From Forficula auricularia (Eukaryota; Arthropoda; Insecta; Dermaptera; Forficulidae), in NCBI GenBank assembly GCA_024734495.1, contig JALMQS010000225.1:6361425-6425424 (forward strand): a stretch of 64,000 nucleotides of DNA, read 5' to 3'. Below the pieces are notes generated by a model that saw nothing but the letters and a program-made list of their open reading frames with translations, was not told the origin of the DNA and ran no database searches. The position numbers were made by a program, and so were the translations under genes. Each line of letters opens with the position of its first letter. The stretch's first letter is position 1. Positions 12,060-22,981 of this stretch are shown here, one piece after another.

Positions 12060-12330
12060 TCGAAATTCCTGTGAATATGTTTCTTTCTCTGTGAAGATTG
12101 AAGAATGTATATATCGAGAAAAACAAGAGCAGGAAGGAGTTCCAGTCTTTAGAAGTAGAAGTTTGGGCATAAACGAGTTTGCGAATGGGTTTGTTCGATT
12201 TCTATCTATCTGATTACGAAGGGGTGCTGAATGTTTGAAAATTGTGTGTTTTAAGCAAATCAGAATTTTGAGAGAATAATGATATTAACTCAGAACAAAG
12301 ACCAAGGAGGTATCTATTAAAAAGAGAAAT
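12060..12330 (-). mobile_element. Decayed non-LTR ORF2 3' region
   Basis: The reverse complement keeps the order seen in intact copies: AACATTCAGCACCCCTTCG (TLSTPS region), then TAAAGACTGGAACTCC (RDWNSL region). Frames are broken throughout. Related decayed copies are at 19510-19790 and 20660-20900. Confidence 0.55.
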
Positions 12331-12341
12331 TAGGGGAATCG

Positions 12342-12471
12342 ATTTTTTTTTGGCTTTTCGGCCTTTATAGCCATAAGCCAATTTACGATACTACTTTTTT
12401 TTTTAAATTTATCTCTACCCCGGGGTCAGATTTTAGCCGGATGCCTCGAGTCGGATTCGAACCCGGGTCCA
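12342..12471 (-). mobile_element. tRNA-derived SINE, 5'-truncated copy
   Basis: On the minus strand it reads GGGTTCGAATCCGACTCGAGG, then AAAATCTGACCCCGGGGTAG, then GGCTTATGGC, GGCCGAAAAGCC and a poly(A) tract. This matches the full copy at 26455-26640, but the A-box end is missing. Confidence 0.8.
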
Positions 12472-12594
12472 CTTGTGATTGTTTCAACATTGCGAAAAAT
12501 ACAAATCAAATTAAATAGTCGAATTTATTTTCTAATTATATTTGATTAGCATTGTATTTTAAATTTTTTAATTCAAATCACTTCATATCGGCGA

Positions 12595-12846
12595 GGCAGG
12601 TCTCTTGCTAGCCTCCTATAATCTCCTTTCATCCCACCGACCTTATCATTCCCCCTGACCCACCATCATCCATCCCGCCAACCCTATACATGCCCTCTGA
12701 ACTATTTCATCTTCCCCTAACTCTGATCATCATCCGAACCCCACGAACCCGGGTGCAGGATTAATTTTTTTGGACCTCCACTCATTTTGTTTGGTTGGTT
12801 GTTAAGTTTCTAGTTCCTTAGGGGTCACGAAGGCGGGCATATAATA
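12595..12846. other. C-rich stretch, no gene seen
   Basis: Plus strand rich in CCC and CCAT patches (12600-12750), without an ORF or RNA signature that I recognise. Confidence 0.35.
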
Positions 12847-13024
12847 CAAGGGCGGATTCAGGAATTTTTTTATGGGGGGGGGGGGGGGAGAATGTATATA
12901 AGGTGCCCGATGTATATAAGATCTACTTTTTATCTCGAAAGTGAATTTTACAAATTTTTTGCCAGGCACGGGCCTCTATGGGGGGGGGGCGGTCGCCCCC
13001 TCCGCCCCCCTGGATCCGCCCTTG
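12847..13024. mobile_element. hAT-type MITE with 8-bp target duplication
   Basis: Runs from CAAGGGCGGATTCAGG to CCTGGATCCGCCCTTG (15-of-16 inverted ends) and is flanked by ATATAATA on both sides (12839-12846 and 13025-13032). The 8-bp duplication and the short terminal repeats are typical of the hAT superfamily. At 178 bp it is non-autonomous; the interior has G runs. Confidence 0.9.
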
Positions 13025-13084
13025 ATATAATATTAATATATTGAGAGAGTCTTCTGTTTTTTTAAATAAAATAATTTTTAATTA

Positions 13085-13133
13085 TTTCTAGAGACTATAG
13101 TTTCGAAGGCATTGCCTTCATCATCAGTCTATC
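13085..13133 (-). other. Hammerhead-ribozyme-like motif
   Basis: On the minus strand: TAGA, CTGATGA, U, GAAGGC-AAT-GCCTTC (6-bp stem II), GAAA, CTATA loop region, GTC, TCTA. The two TAGA/TCTA strands can form stem I and GTC is the usual cleavage triplet. The only departure from the textbook core is one extra base between CTGATGA and stem II. Hammerhead motifs are established for Penelope-like elements; activity here is not shown. Confidence 0.6.
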
Positions 13134-13267
13134 ACAAATATTTCAAATTAGTTACAAATTAAGATTTATACATTGAAAATTTTGAAAAATATATAATGTC
13201 TTTTTCTTCATGTTTCCCCTTGGGAGATTAGAATGTAAATGGAGCAATATCTGGGTTACTCTTTTGT

Positions 13268-13633
13268 TTAGGCTTTTTCTAAAGAGTTTTTCCTGAATGA
13301 ATTGAATGTTTTTAAAAATGGGTCATTGATAATTTCTAGTTTTTCATTTAAAGATTCAATTGGGCTTTTTTCCAAGGATTTTAAAATTTCAATGGATTCT
13401 TTTAAAGAAAGAATTAAGGGGTCATTGACTTCTTTGATCAATTTAATTTTGGATTGATCTGGAAAACTATGATTATTAGCATTTAAATGCTCTGCAAATG
13501 CATAATTTTCATATTTTAATTTGTAGGCCCTCTTGTGTTCATTGATCCTAATGGATAAATTTCTTTCTGTTTTTCCTATATAAGTTGCATTGCAATCTTG
13601 GCATGTCAATTTATATACACCGGATTTTTTCAT
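13268..13633 (-). CDS. GIY-YIG endonuclease domain of a Penelope-like element
   Basis: A 121-codon ORF. Residues 5-30 (GVYKLTCQDC...ATYIGKTERN) match the GIY-YIG core in its Penelope form, with the C-x2-C pair between the two strands, followed by R-x-NEHKRAY and a FAEHL...NH block. In the family this domain nicks target DNA and sits C-terminal to the RT. Here no RT lies upstream within the inverted ends. The ORF reads cleanly from the SGVYKL position to its stop, longer than decay would predict. Annotated ATG start is only the first in-frame Met; the parental protein would extend N-terminally. Confidence 0.8.
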   Translation of the reverse strand: MKKSGVYKLTCQDCNATYIGKTERNLSIRINEHKRAYKLKYENYAFAEHLNANNHSFPDQSKIKLIKEVNDPLILSLKESIEILKSLEKSPIESLNEKLEIINDPFLKTFNSFRKNSLEKA

Positions 13634-13696
13634 TTTCCGTAATTTTATCTTTAATTTTTTTTAATTTTATTTAAAAAAAACAGAAGACTCTCTCAT

Positions 13697-15165
13697 TTTA
13701 ATTTTAACCTAAAATAAAAACAATTCTGTTACCATCGACAGTGAAATCTTTTATTCAACTAATAGTATTAATATAATTTTTAATATTATTAGGTATATAT
13801 ATTACGTAGAATTATAAATCCCGTATAAGTTATCCCTTCTGTCGTATGGTCTTAAGCACATACCCGATTTTTTTTATTATTATTAATTTTTTATTAATAA
13901 GTATACAAAATAATTAATATACACGGACCAATATACATTTGAATAAACAAATTGTTCATAACTATAACCCTCTTATGGGTTTTTGGTTTCTTGCTCCCGT
14001 TTCTTCAATCTTCTTCTGGTCCCTCGTCTATCTTCTTTATTTTCTCCTGAATGTTAACTTATTTATTGAAACGGACCAAGTAGTTATGTCTCTCCCCCTC
14101 CTTGCCTACCCATTCAGCTAATAAACAATTAAAATAAAGATATGTCATATTTCTTTCTTTAATGGTTGTTAAAAAATGAAAACAAGAGAGAAATGATAAG
14201 AGTAAAAGAATGTCAATTAGCAAAGTAGATAGATGAATTCAAATAATAAATTTAAAAGTTCTCAAAGTAGGGAAAAAGATACTAAGAAATATAAGAAAAA
14301 AAGCTTATGGAAAGAATCGAAAATCTGATCCTCTTGTATACTGAAAAAGTGGGATAAACTTTGAAAAGCGCTCAAAATTTGAATTAGATTAATCAAAATG
14401 GACTCTTAAAAAAAGCAAAAGAAGAACTGAATTTCCTGTTAGAGAAAAACCAGGATGGTATTCCGATACTTTCCGATACCGATAAAAGGAAGAGAAGTCA
14501 AACGGACAATGGCAATCCGAATGAACAATTTAATCGTTTCACGGTTCCAATCGATTTATAATAAATAATTAAAGAAATTCAGGACAAAATTCTTATATTA
14601 ACTCTATATCTAAGTAATAAAGAACGGCAAAAGAATTCAAAAATTGTATTCTTCAAGAAAGTTTAATACGTTGCAGTTGAAGCAGGCTTTTCTAATCTTG
14701 ATGATAGTAGAGTTTAACCAATGAAGCCCCGCTCCCTGTATTTTCAATAAATACTTTAATAAGATATTTTATAAATATAATTAGGAAGAACTAAACATTT
14801 TTACATCACTCGATACGTTGTCTGCAAATTTTGGTGTTTTTGCACTACAACAGTTTGAGCTGATATACAACTGAAAGATCCACAAAGTAGGATTAACTAA
14901 AAGCCTAACGCAGAAATTAACAAGTATTATAGTAAAGAAGAAAAATGTTCAAATATTTAAACAAATGTCAGTCTATTGATGGAATGAAAGGCGTGTCAAA
15001 GAGTTCGGAAACATGGAAGACATTGAAATGGATGAAATCGTCTAACGTCAGATAATAGGTAATAAGCAACTTATTAACACTATATCCATGAAAGAATGAA
15101 ATATTATCAAAAACTACTGCAAAAAAATAGCCAAGAATTTATGCATGAGAATCATCTAAAATATT
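13697..15165. other. No gene seen; shared 75-bp block at its start
   Basis: 13697-13768 (AACCTAAAATAAAAACAATT then GTTACCATCGACAGTG) recurs at 57995-58072. The rest is AT-rich with only short random ORFs. Confidence 0.5.
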
Positions 15166-15883
15166 ACACTGCTGGACAAAATTTAACAAAAATTTGCTGC
15201 CGTAAATCTAGCAATGGATTCCAGTAGAATTTTTATACGCTGATTATCATGCACTTTCTCGATTTTTTACAATCGCTCAGAGTTTTGAAATATTATCGGT
15301 CAAAAAGAAGAAAAAGGCCATTTTGACCTATTTTCGAGTGCCATCATATATCAAACAGAAATATTTGAAAACAAAATATTTTGTTGACGTAAAAGAAACA
15401 GTTTCCTCTTTGATTTTCAAATTACCACTTGTTATTAGCTCAATTAGAACTCGAATTATAACTAAAAAACTAAGACCATTATGTTTTTATCTATGTTTAT
15501 TATCCTTTATAATCTTGTAGTTTTAGTTTTTTAGTTATAACTCGAGTTCCAATTAAGCCAAAAACAAGAGGTAATTTGAAAATCAAAGAGGAAACTGTTT
15601 TCTATTACGTTAATAAAATATTTTGATTTCAAATATTGCTGTTTAATATTTAATGGGACTCGAAAATGGTCAAAATGGCCTTTTTCGCCGTTTTGACCGA
15701 TAATATCTCAAAACTCAGAACGGTTGTAAAAAATCGGGGAAGTGCATGATAATCAGCGTATAAAACTCTACTAGAATCCATTGTTAGATTTATGGCAACA
15801 AATGTATATTGTAACTGGGATAACTCCCGTATATCGAATAAAATAAAAAATAAAAATAAAATAAAATTTTTGTGGGCCAGTGT
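15166..15883. mobile_element. Long palindromic MITE (CACTGCTGG ends)
   Basis: Opens CACTGCTGGACAAAAT after TA and closes TGTGGGCCAGTG before TTA. The arms are ~330 bp and share TGATTATCATGCACTTTC, TTTTGACCGATAATAT and ATTTGAAAATCAAAGAGG in inverted order. It folds back over almost its whole length and has no coding capacity. The ends and the TA context suggest a Tc1/mariner-like source; that is inference. Confidence 0.8.
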
Positions 15884-16999
15884 TATCTATCCATGCGACA
15901 TAGTCTCCCAACCAAACAACCAAGTCGAACTGAATAGCAATTTTAATTAAACCATTTTAAATGTGATATATTATATATAGTAGTTTATAAAAAAATGTGT
16001 TGAAAAGAAACTCTTAGGATAATAAAAGCATATAAATAATAGGAATTGATTGATTTTTTTATTTCGCGTAACAATTTTACTTACAAAGTAATAATTACTT
16101 CTTGAAAAACTCCAAAAATATAGGATACAAATAAAATATTGAGTAAAAATTATTTTTGTACTCAGGCCAAAATCAAACAAAAATTTGATTGATTCAATTA
16201 TTAAATGAAAGTAAAAAATATCAAATGAATTTATGATGATAGAACATTTGATAGCAATGTTAGTATGTTGAGAATGTCGGCTCGTTTTTAACTTGTCTGG
16301 GCTACTTGTTTATTTACAAGTACCTTACTCAGGGACAGTGTTCAATTCCCCAAAGATCTATTTGGAGTCAACTCGTTACTACAAGTGAAGTTAACATTTT
16401 ATTTTCACTTATCTTCACAAGTTCACAACTTCTTTAAAAATTATTCTAAAAGAAGGAGACTTTTCTTATAGATGGTTGAATTTTTTATTATTATTTGTGT
16501 TATATATATATATATAATATGTGTGTGTACGTGATTATTTATATATGAAATATTGCTAATCATTAGATAGTAGATTACTTATACATACCTATATGAAATA
16601 TTGTTAAATTTTAACATGTGTATTTTTAATTATCTTGAGAATTTTTACGAGGAATGTTGTTTGGGAGATTTTATGTATATTTCAAAGATTAGGAATACAA
16701 TCTACAAAACTACTAAACTATTTTTCTAGAGGTGTTATTAGGTAATTTATTTAGACAAGTCTTCCATTTTTAATCTCTCATAGGAGGAAGTTAAGAACAA
16801 GTTTTTTCTTATATATCGCTCTATAGTATTCGTCGGTATTCGTCGGTAAGCGCGCCGCTTGTGGATCAGTATTTGAGGGCCGACGAAGTTGGAGAAATAT
16901 GAACTAATATGACCGGCTGCCTAAATGGGCATCTAGTTCCCGAAGCCAATTATTTATTTAAAAAAAAAAATGATATAGAATTGAGATATTTGGAGCTAT
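15884..16999. other. No gene seen
   Basis: AT-rich; a small TA microsatellite at about 16500-16520. A CG-containing patch with a tandem TATTCGTCGG duplication lies at 16828-16850. Confidence 0.45.
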
Positions 17000-17007
17000 C
17001 AAGTACC

Positions 17008-17490
17008 CAGTGCCGTAGCAAGAAAATTTTCATGGGGGGGGGGGGGTCAATCCACATATCAAAATATTTAGTGGGATTTTTTTTTTATTTAAAACAAATA
17101 GGTACTCCAGAAATTAAAAAAGAACATAACAATTCTCTCTTTACGATCAACAAATTCAATGGAATTCAATGCAACCCCATCAACAAAAACTCTCGTGCAT
17201 TTCCTCCTGCAAACGCAAAAGACGCCGAATAAACGTTCCCGTGCTGTCTGTAGGCATACAAGTAGAGTCTGTAAGCAGCAGCTAAAAAAGACATTATTAT
17301 CAGGGCCAACATTCTAACGTTGGATCAATTGACCACCCCTACCAACAAACTCTTGATTAAACATATGAAATATATTTAATTACGGTTAGTTTGCCATAAG
17401 AAACGGTTTTTCGTTGCCGTTAATCATCCCGTGAGCCCTGCCTTTATGGGGGGGGGGTTCTGACCCCCCCTCTCCGTGGCTACGTCCCTA
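17008..17490. mobile_element. hAT-type non-autonomous element with 8-bp target duplication
   Basis: The left end is CAGTGCCGTAGC and the right end reads GGCTACGTCCCTA, imperfect inverted repeats. CAAGTACC flanks both sides (17000-17007 and 17491-17498). G runs near the left end and before the right end resemble those of the hAT MITE at 12847. Short ORFs inside are not transposase. Confidence 0.85.
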
Positions 17491-17498
17491 CAAGTACC

Positions 17499-18276
17499 AT
17501 CGCTTTAGTTTTATTGAAGTTTATTTTCAACCCCTTGCCGTCCGCCCAGATAATAATTGAGCAATTGGGCTTATATTTTCGTTTCTTAATAGACATATCA
17601 ATTTCGTCATATAGAAATAATTAATAAATTTGAAGATATATAAATAGAGAAGCTGGTATGAAAAGACTAATTTTTTGCAAGGACAGAGGAAATTGAAAAA
17701 ATCTCCGTTTTTTGAGATAAATGACAAAAACCTAAAAATACATTAAATAACAGCGTACATTAAAAATTATCATAAATGAAAACTTTGCTTTATCTAAATT
17801 TGAAAACTAGCTCAAGTTTCAAATCTCATTTTACTGTTTTTGAATATTGCTACTATAAATAAAATAGCTGAATCAGACCAGCTTGAACATGTATTAATTT
17901 ATAATAAAAATTCGAACATTTGAAATATTATCTGATTCACGTAAGGAAGCGAAATAATACAAAAAGTACCATGGTGTTAAAATTAGATTTTATTGAATTC
18001 AAGTATGTAATTTATTCTTTTTTCATAAAGAAAAATCAGAAATTTTATTGTGAAGAGTGAAATCAATTTGATTTAAAATGGAATAGGAATGGATTAGATT
18101 AAGGTCATCGATATAAAAATTGGTCCCAAAGAAACAATGACTATTATCCATCCAATAATCTCTCTTTTGAATATTATTTGAACGAGTGAAATTTAAATAA
18201 AATCGATATTTTTTAAAATTGGATAGCTCGTGTAGAGGGCCAGACGAGGCGCATAGGTGGCATTAGAAAATAATTT
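17499..18276. other. No gene seen
   Basis: AT-rich, without recognisable ORF, RNA or repeat structure. Confidence 0.4.
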
Positions 18277-19249
18277 TTATAAAAAAATAAAACCGACTTC
18301 AAAAAAATTAAATGCAACAAATAAAATAATAATAACTTAAAAATAAAATAAAATACACTAAAAAGGTATAGAATAATTATCTTATTTAGTTACAACTAAA
18401 CGACGAAATATTAACATGAAATTACTTTTTGAAGTCGGTGCCAAACAAACTATACCTATAAGCGAGCCTACCCGCCAAACGTACTAAGTAAGATCCGTCG
18501 AGTGCGATTCATAAAATGTATGTTTGGCACCGACTTCAAAAAGTAATTTCATGTTAATATTTCGTCGTTTAGTTGTAACTAAATAAGATAATTATTATAT
18601 ACCTTTTAGTGTATTTTATTTTATTTTTAAGTTATTATTATTTTATTTGTTGCATTTAATTTTTTTGAAGTCGGTTTTATTTATTTTTTATAAAAATTAT
18701 TTTTATTTTTCTCTTTTTAGTGATGTTATTAATAGTGACTTAATATAATACCTTGCATGCATCTCGTAAGAGAAAGCGTCGGGCGAATGAATCAGAAAAT
18801 GATAATAAAATTCAATTCATAAATATAGAAATTCTCTCGAAACGTTTGCGTGTTTTAAATGAATGTTTTAAGATTTTTTTTATAAAAGATTTTATTTATT
18901 ATAATTTCGATTATTTGGTCATAAGAATTGGAGATTTACGTTATTTCGTCATTGATCATATCTTCAGAACTTGACCAAATTAATATGGTACCACCCCTAA
19001 GGTACCCTTTTTCAAATAAAAAAAAATCATTGAAATCGGTTCATAAACGAAGAAGTTATGCCTGAACAAACATATCAAAAAAGGTCCAATACCAAAGAAA
19101 AAAACGGGACCAATCGGAAGCTAGACTGAACCCAATGCAAAAAAATCATCAAAATCGGTCCACAATTGGCGGAGATATGAGGTAACATAGACACAAAAAA
19201 AAAATCAGTCTAATTGAGAACCTCCTCCTTTTTTGAAGTCGGTTAAAAA
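18277..19249. mobile_element. Transposon with AACCGACTTC inverted ends, copy 2
   Basis: Same architecture as 2746-3495: ~380-bp palindromic left half (18290-18690) with GTTACAACTAAACGACG, then an interior with GACCAATCGGAAGCTAGACTG, then GAACCTCCTCC and TTTTTTGAAGTCGGTT. This copy keeps about 220 extra bases (18735-18970) that contain a small ORF, MHASRKRKRRANES..., missing from copy 1; it could be a trace of a longer parent. Confidence 0.8.
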
Positions 19250-19509
19250 GGGCTGAAAGGCCTAGTACCTATACATTAAAATCCGTAATTGCTGTAGAAA
19301 ATTACTTCTTAAAATGGGTTTCTTATAATTTCTTATATGTAAATAAAATTCTCAAATTTTCAGAATAATTAAACTACGTAACAGAAAGGTAAATTCTTGT
19401 ATGTATTTAGTAGAAAAATATACAATAACTTACTGTTTAATTTATAGAAATTATATAAGATAACCCAAATAGGAGAATATTGTTGTGTTTAATTTCAATT
19501 TTTTCTTTA

Positions 19510-19790
19510 TAATAATATTGATGCAAGAAAATGTTGCACGAAAAAGGTGCATCCTGGACCCTTCCATCGGGAAAAGAAGTTTCAGGGTTAGGGTCGCAGT
19601 TGAAGATACCTGTTAATGCGGGTTATGAAAAACTGAAGGTTTTAAATATCGTCAGAAAGACGGACGCGGGAAAAGAGTTCCTGTCTCTAGTTGGAGAAAG
19701 TGTTTGTTCGGTTATTATCTAATTTAATCACGAAAGGGTGTTGAATGTTTGAAAATATTGTATTCCGGGCAAATGAGCTTTTAGGAGGGA
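19510..19790 (-). mobile_element. Decayed non-LTR ORF2 3' end and 3' UTR
   Basis: The reverse complement shows AACATTCAACACCCTTTCG, AGAGACAGGAACTC, AAAACCTTCAG and, near the end, CCCGATGGAAGGGTCCAGGA and ATGCACCTTTTTCGTGCAAC, in the order of the intact copies. Frames are broken; substitutions are many, so this is an old insertion. Confidence 0.65.
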
Positions 19791-19803
19791 TTATAGATAT
19801 TTA

Positions 19804-20393
19804 AAGAGAAACAAAGAGGCTGTCCTCTGCTTGATGCAAACAAACATACACACATATAGGTATATCAAAAATAGGCTGGCTTTCGGCTAAGTAAAGAGCA
19901 AAAAAAAATTTCAATATCCACGCGAAACTGACCCCATGAAAAATAATATGATATAATTAAAAAAGACTGATGATGAAGGCCAAACCTTTGAAAATATAGC
20001 AGGCGCGGATCCTGGATCCGCATGAACTATAGTCTCAAACCTATAAATAATATATATATATATATAGGTAAATATCGTCGCCTTAGAGTGTAAACCTGCT
20101 AAATTCATTTTTTATCATATATGATATATTAATACCATTAGAAAGAAAAAGAGATGCAGCATCATCAAACTAAAACTGCTACTTAAAATTACGATCATAA
20201 GCTGTAGAAAAAAAATGCGAAAAATAGTTTCTTTCCATAACAATAATATTAAATTTTGTTTGTTTTATCTCTGCCCTGTAAAATTTCCTTGTTGTGAGTT
20301 AGCAGGTTTACACTCTAAGGCGACGATATATATGTGTGTATGTTTATTTGCATCAAGCAGAGGACAACCTCTTTGTTTCTCTTTATGAATCAA
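19804..20393. repeat. Inverted-ended element (AAGAGAAACAAAGAGG family), copy 1
   Basis: The ends are AAGAGAAACAAAGAGGCTGT and ACAACCTCTTTGTTTCTCTT, each continuing about 50 bp through TGATGCAAACAAACATACAC. A hammerhead-like motif lies inside, and a nested pair of inverted blocks (TCGTCGCCTTAGAGTGTAAAC, trimmed here to TCGCCTTAGAGTGTAAAC) sits at 20080-20105 and 20300-20328. A second copy is at 53226-53708 and single ends occur near 30447 and 59430. Confidence 0.75.
19971..20033 (+). other. Hammerhead-like motif with enlarged stem III
   Basis: CTGATGA, U, GAAGG-CCAAA-CCTTT, GAAA, then TATAG and CTATA forming a 5-bp stem III before GTC. The stem III loop holds a ~27-nt insert with its own hairpin, GCGGATCC-T-GGATCCGC. 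The compact relative at 13085 has only TATA there. The insert resembles two fused hAT-type ends (compare CCTGGATCCGCC at 13010). Confidence 0.5.
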
Positions 20394-20659
20394 CAACTCT
20401 GCTACTCTCGGCAAAATAAAAACTTTCCAATTATTGATTTTATCTCGTCAGAATAAACGCCATGATAATAACTATAAAAAAGGGAAAGAACATATACGGC
20501 TTTAAGATGGGCCAGGGGAATAAGGACACTAGTTAATATGGAATCTCCTTTTAGTATTATGAATGAGGTAACAATTTTTTATGTTAAAGACAATTATATG
20601 AAATCTGTAATATTAACTTTTGAAGGGAAAGATGCGGTAAGAGAACTTTAGAAATATAG

Positions 20660-20900
20660 AATATTCAATGGTTGGATCAAAGTTGAAGTTACTTATTTGT
20701 GAAGGTTGAAAAGGTTGATGATTGAGGGTTCAGAAACAATAGAAGCTGGGAGAAAATTCCAGTGTCTAGAAGTCAAAGAGAAAAAGAATACTTTGAATAA
20801 TTCGATTTATGCCTAATTTGACCGAAAAGTGGTCTTAAAAGTTTGCGAATAGCGAATTTTTCTTAAATAAGCCTTTAAGAGGGATTATTAATTCTATTTC
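20660..20900 (-). mobile_element. Very decayed non-LTR fragment
   Basis: Reverse complement retains TAGACACTGGAATTTTCTCCC (short form ACACTGGAATTTTC) in the place of the RDWNSL codons, and neighbours similar to 12060-12330. Evidence is similarity by eye only. Confidence 0.4.
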
Positions 20901-21589
20901 TTTAAAATTATAGTGTCAATACTGTCTACCTATATAAAAGGAAAAGAAATTTGGGCCTTGCATTGAAAAGTTGAATGATCATATCATAGCACCTGAACCA
21001 GAATATAAAGCTATTCATCCTTGACGGAGCCTTTACTACAGAGGTTATATGATTCTTCCATCCAATAGTGATAATTACTCACAAAGCTTCAAATATTCTA
21101 TTCAAAGATATCGTCTGGAAGATATTAATTACCATTCCTAGTTATTAGACAACGTTGTATCTTGCTTGAATTTAAATCACTTAAGCCCTGTTTTTGAAAA
21201 AAAATTCAAATAAAAATTGATCGAAGAAACAACACTCTTGAGATAATTCATCCCCTTGCTAAGAATTGTGCACTAAGGAAGGCACTATCGTTTCAGAAAA
21301 AATTCACTTACTCTAGTGAATAAATATGAACATTAAAAAAAATTATCAATAAAAATATGAATAGAGTGGAGGAAGTGTTTATAAAATTTACATTAAAAAA
21401 AATAGCATGCCACTTTTTCTCTTCATATGTTTATCAAAATTTTGGATAAAAAAGAATCAAAAACGTCAAATACATAATAGAAAATGTTATTAATTAATTT
21501 ATTCTCAGGGTATCAAATTTACAAATATGACATTGACAATGTTTTTATTTTGTGTGTGAATTAATATTGTTATTTTGATTATTTATGTC
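20901..21589. other. No gene seen
   Basis: AT-rich with no supported feature. Confidence 0.4.
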
Positions 21590-21735
21590 CATAGATTAAA
21601 TTAATGAGTTGTTATAGAGAAATTGAGGCCTTTCATTTTTTAGAACCCTGAGGAAGTCAATAAAGTTGACGAAACGTTGGCAAAAAAATAAAAAATATTT
21701 GCATAACCTATTGACCTTATTTCCCTACACAACTC
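21590..21735 (+). repeat. Penelope-like end with hammerhead-like motif
   Basis: Contains CTGAGGA, A, GTCAA-TAAAG-TTGAC, GAAA, CGTTGGC (21648-21682), then ATAAAAAATATTTGCATAA and CTATTGACCTTATTTCC. The same unit occurs twice, head to head, in the palindrome at 56795-57155. Flanks TAATGAGTTGT and ACAACTCATTA form a short inverted pair. Confidence 0.65.
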
Positions 21736-21873
21736 ATTAATATTGTTATTGTATTAAATGTTTATATATTTTAAATATAGTACAAATTTTGTATAATTGT
21801 TTATTCTTTATTTATTAATTTTCACGATATGAGGGAAGCTTCAAAAATGTAAATATCCCTCTCTTGAAGGATC

Positions 21874-22730
21874 CAAGGCCGCATTTACTACGTTTGGGGT
21901 ATATAGGCTGCAGGCTATGGGCCCGAATCAAAAAAAATAAATAAATAAAATAAAAAATTAAATTAGAAAAAAATCTCTTTGTTTTAATACTGTGGTGTTA
22001 TCATCATATAAGATGTCGACGGTGTCCCATAACCAAAGGTGAAAATAAGGAAAATTAGCCATGAAAGTGATATTATAAGACGAGTAAGTTTTGTTGATAT
22101 TATAAGTAGCTTCATTAGTATAAAGTGTAGGTGGAAACCAATTAGGAAGTAGTTTTTTATCAATGCACTGCATTTCATTTCTGGGCATTTTATTTCAAAT
22201 TATTTGACACTTTCATTTAGAATCTGATTTAACTTTTAAGGAGCTAGGTGTTGGTTCTAGGTGAAACATTTTTTATAATAATAAAAATTAGGCAAAATTG
22301 CAAGGTGGGTTTCACATAAAATAAAATAAAACAAAACTATTTTTCTGTTTTCTGACTCCTGACGATGGGCTGGCAACCCGAAATATATCGAAATCTAAAC
22401 TCACTTTTGTTTTATTTTATTTTATGTGAAACCCACCTTGCAATTTTATCAAATTTTTATTATTATAAAATCTGATTGTTTGTAAAAGTACTGTATAAAT
22501 AAAATAAGCTTGTTTGTTGCATTCGTTTTTATCTTTCATTTTCCTAACATGTCTGCTTAAAATTAATAATATGTTATTTTTAAAATTGAAATACTGATTT
22601 GTTTCTTTTTAGGTTTTTAGTTAGTGCTCTAAAATGAGATTTTTGCAGGTTAATTTTCAAACAATTTCCGTGATTGGGACCCGGACCACAGGTTCAGCCT
22701 AGGGGGTCACAGATCCTAAATACGGCCATG
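21874..22730. mobile_element. hAT-type element with near-perfect 8-bp target duplication
   Basis: Left end CAAGGCCGCATTTA, right end TAAATACGGCCATG; flanked by GAAGGATC (21866-21873) and GAAGGATG (22731-22738). An ORF of 76 codons on the minus strand (21958-22188) is unrecognised and may be a transposase scrap or chance. A separate fold-back element sits inside at 22271-22470. The whole lies in the presumed first intron of the Tec kinase gene. Confidence 0.75.
22271..22470. repeat. Fold-back element with hammerhead-like core, nested in hAT element
   Basis: Arms of ~70 bp: ATAATAATAAAAATT ... TTGCAAGGTGGGTTTCACA at the left, and its reverse complement at the right ending AATTTTTATTATTAT. Between them CTGACGA, T, GGG-CTGGCAA-CCC, GAAA (22359-22384). 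The GTTTCACA/TGTGAAAC arm text resembles the ends of the Penelope-like copy at 34.9 kb. Confidence 0.7.
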
Positions 22731-22981
22731 GAAGGATGGAATATTCAGGAGTTTATTCTGAGTTGAAGGTACTAGTGGAGCCGGAACTTGAAGGATTGAA
22801 GTTTGTAGGACAAAGCCTAGCCCCCAAAAAAATTTCCATTTATCAATGAAATCTGTAAAAATCACATATATATATAGATTAATAAAGTTAATTTGGATTT
22901 TGTTCTAGGTTGTGATATTATTATATTTTTATTAGTGATGTTATTTTTAAGAGAAAAAGGATAAATTTGTTGAATTCTTAC

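Larger units (their letters stand above)
13041..13696 (-). mobile_element. Penelope-like unit encoding only a GIY-YIG nuclease
   Basis: Short inverted ends are visible: GAGAGAGTCTTCTGTTTTTT at the left and AAAAAACAGAAGACTCTCTC at the right. Between them on the minus strand are a GIY-YIG ORF and, 3' of it, a hammerhead-like motif. No reverse transcriptase is present. Sequence just outside the right end (13697-13768) recurs at 57995-58072, so the parent element probably extended further. Confidence 0.75.
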
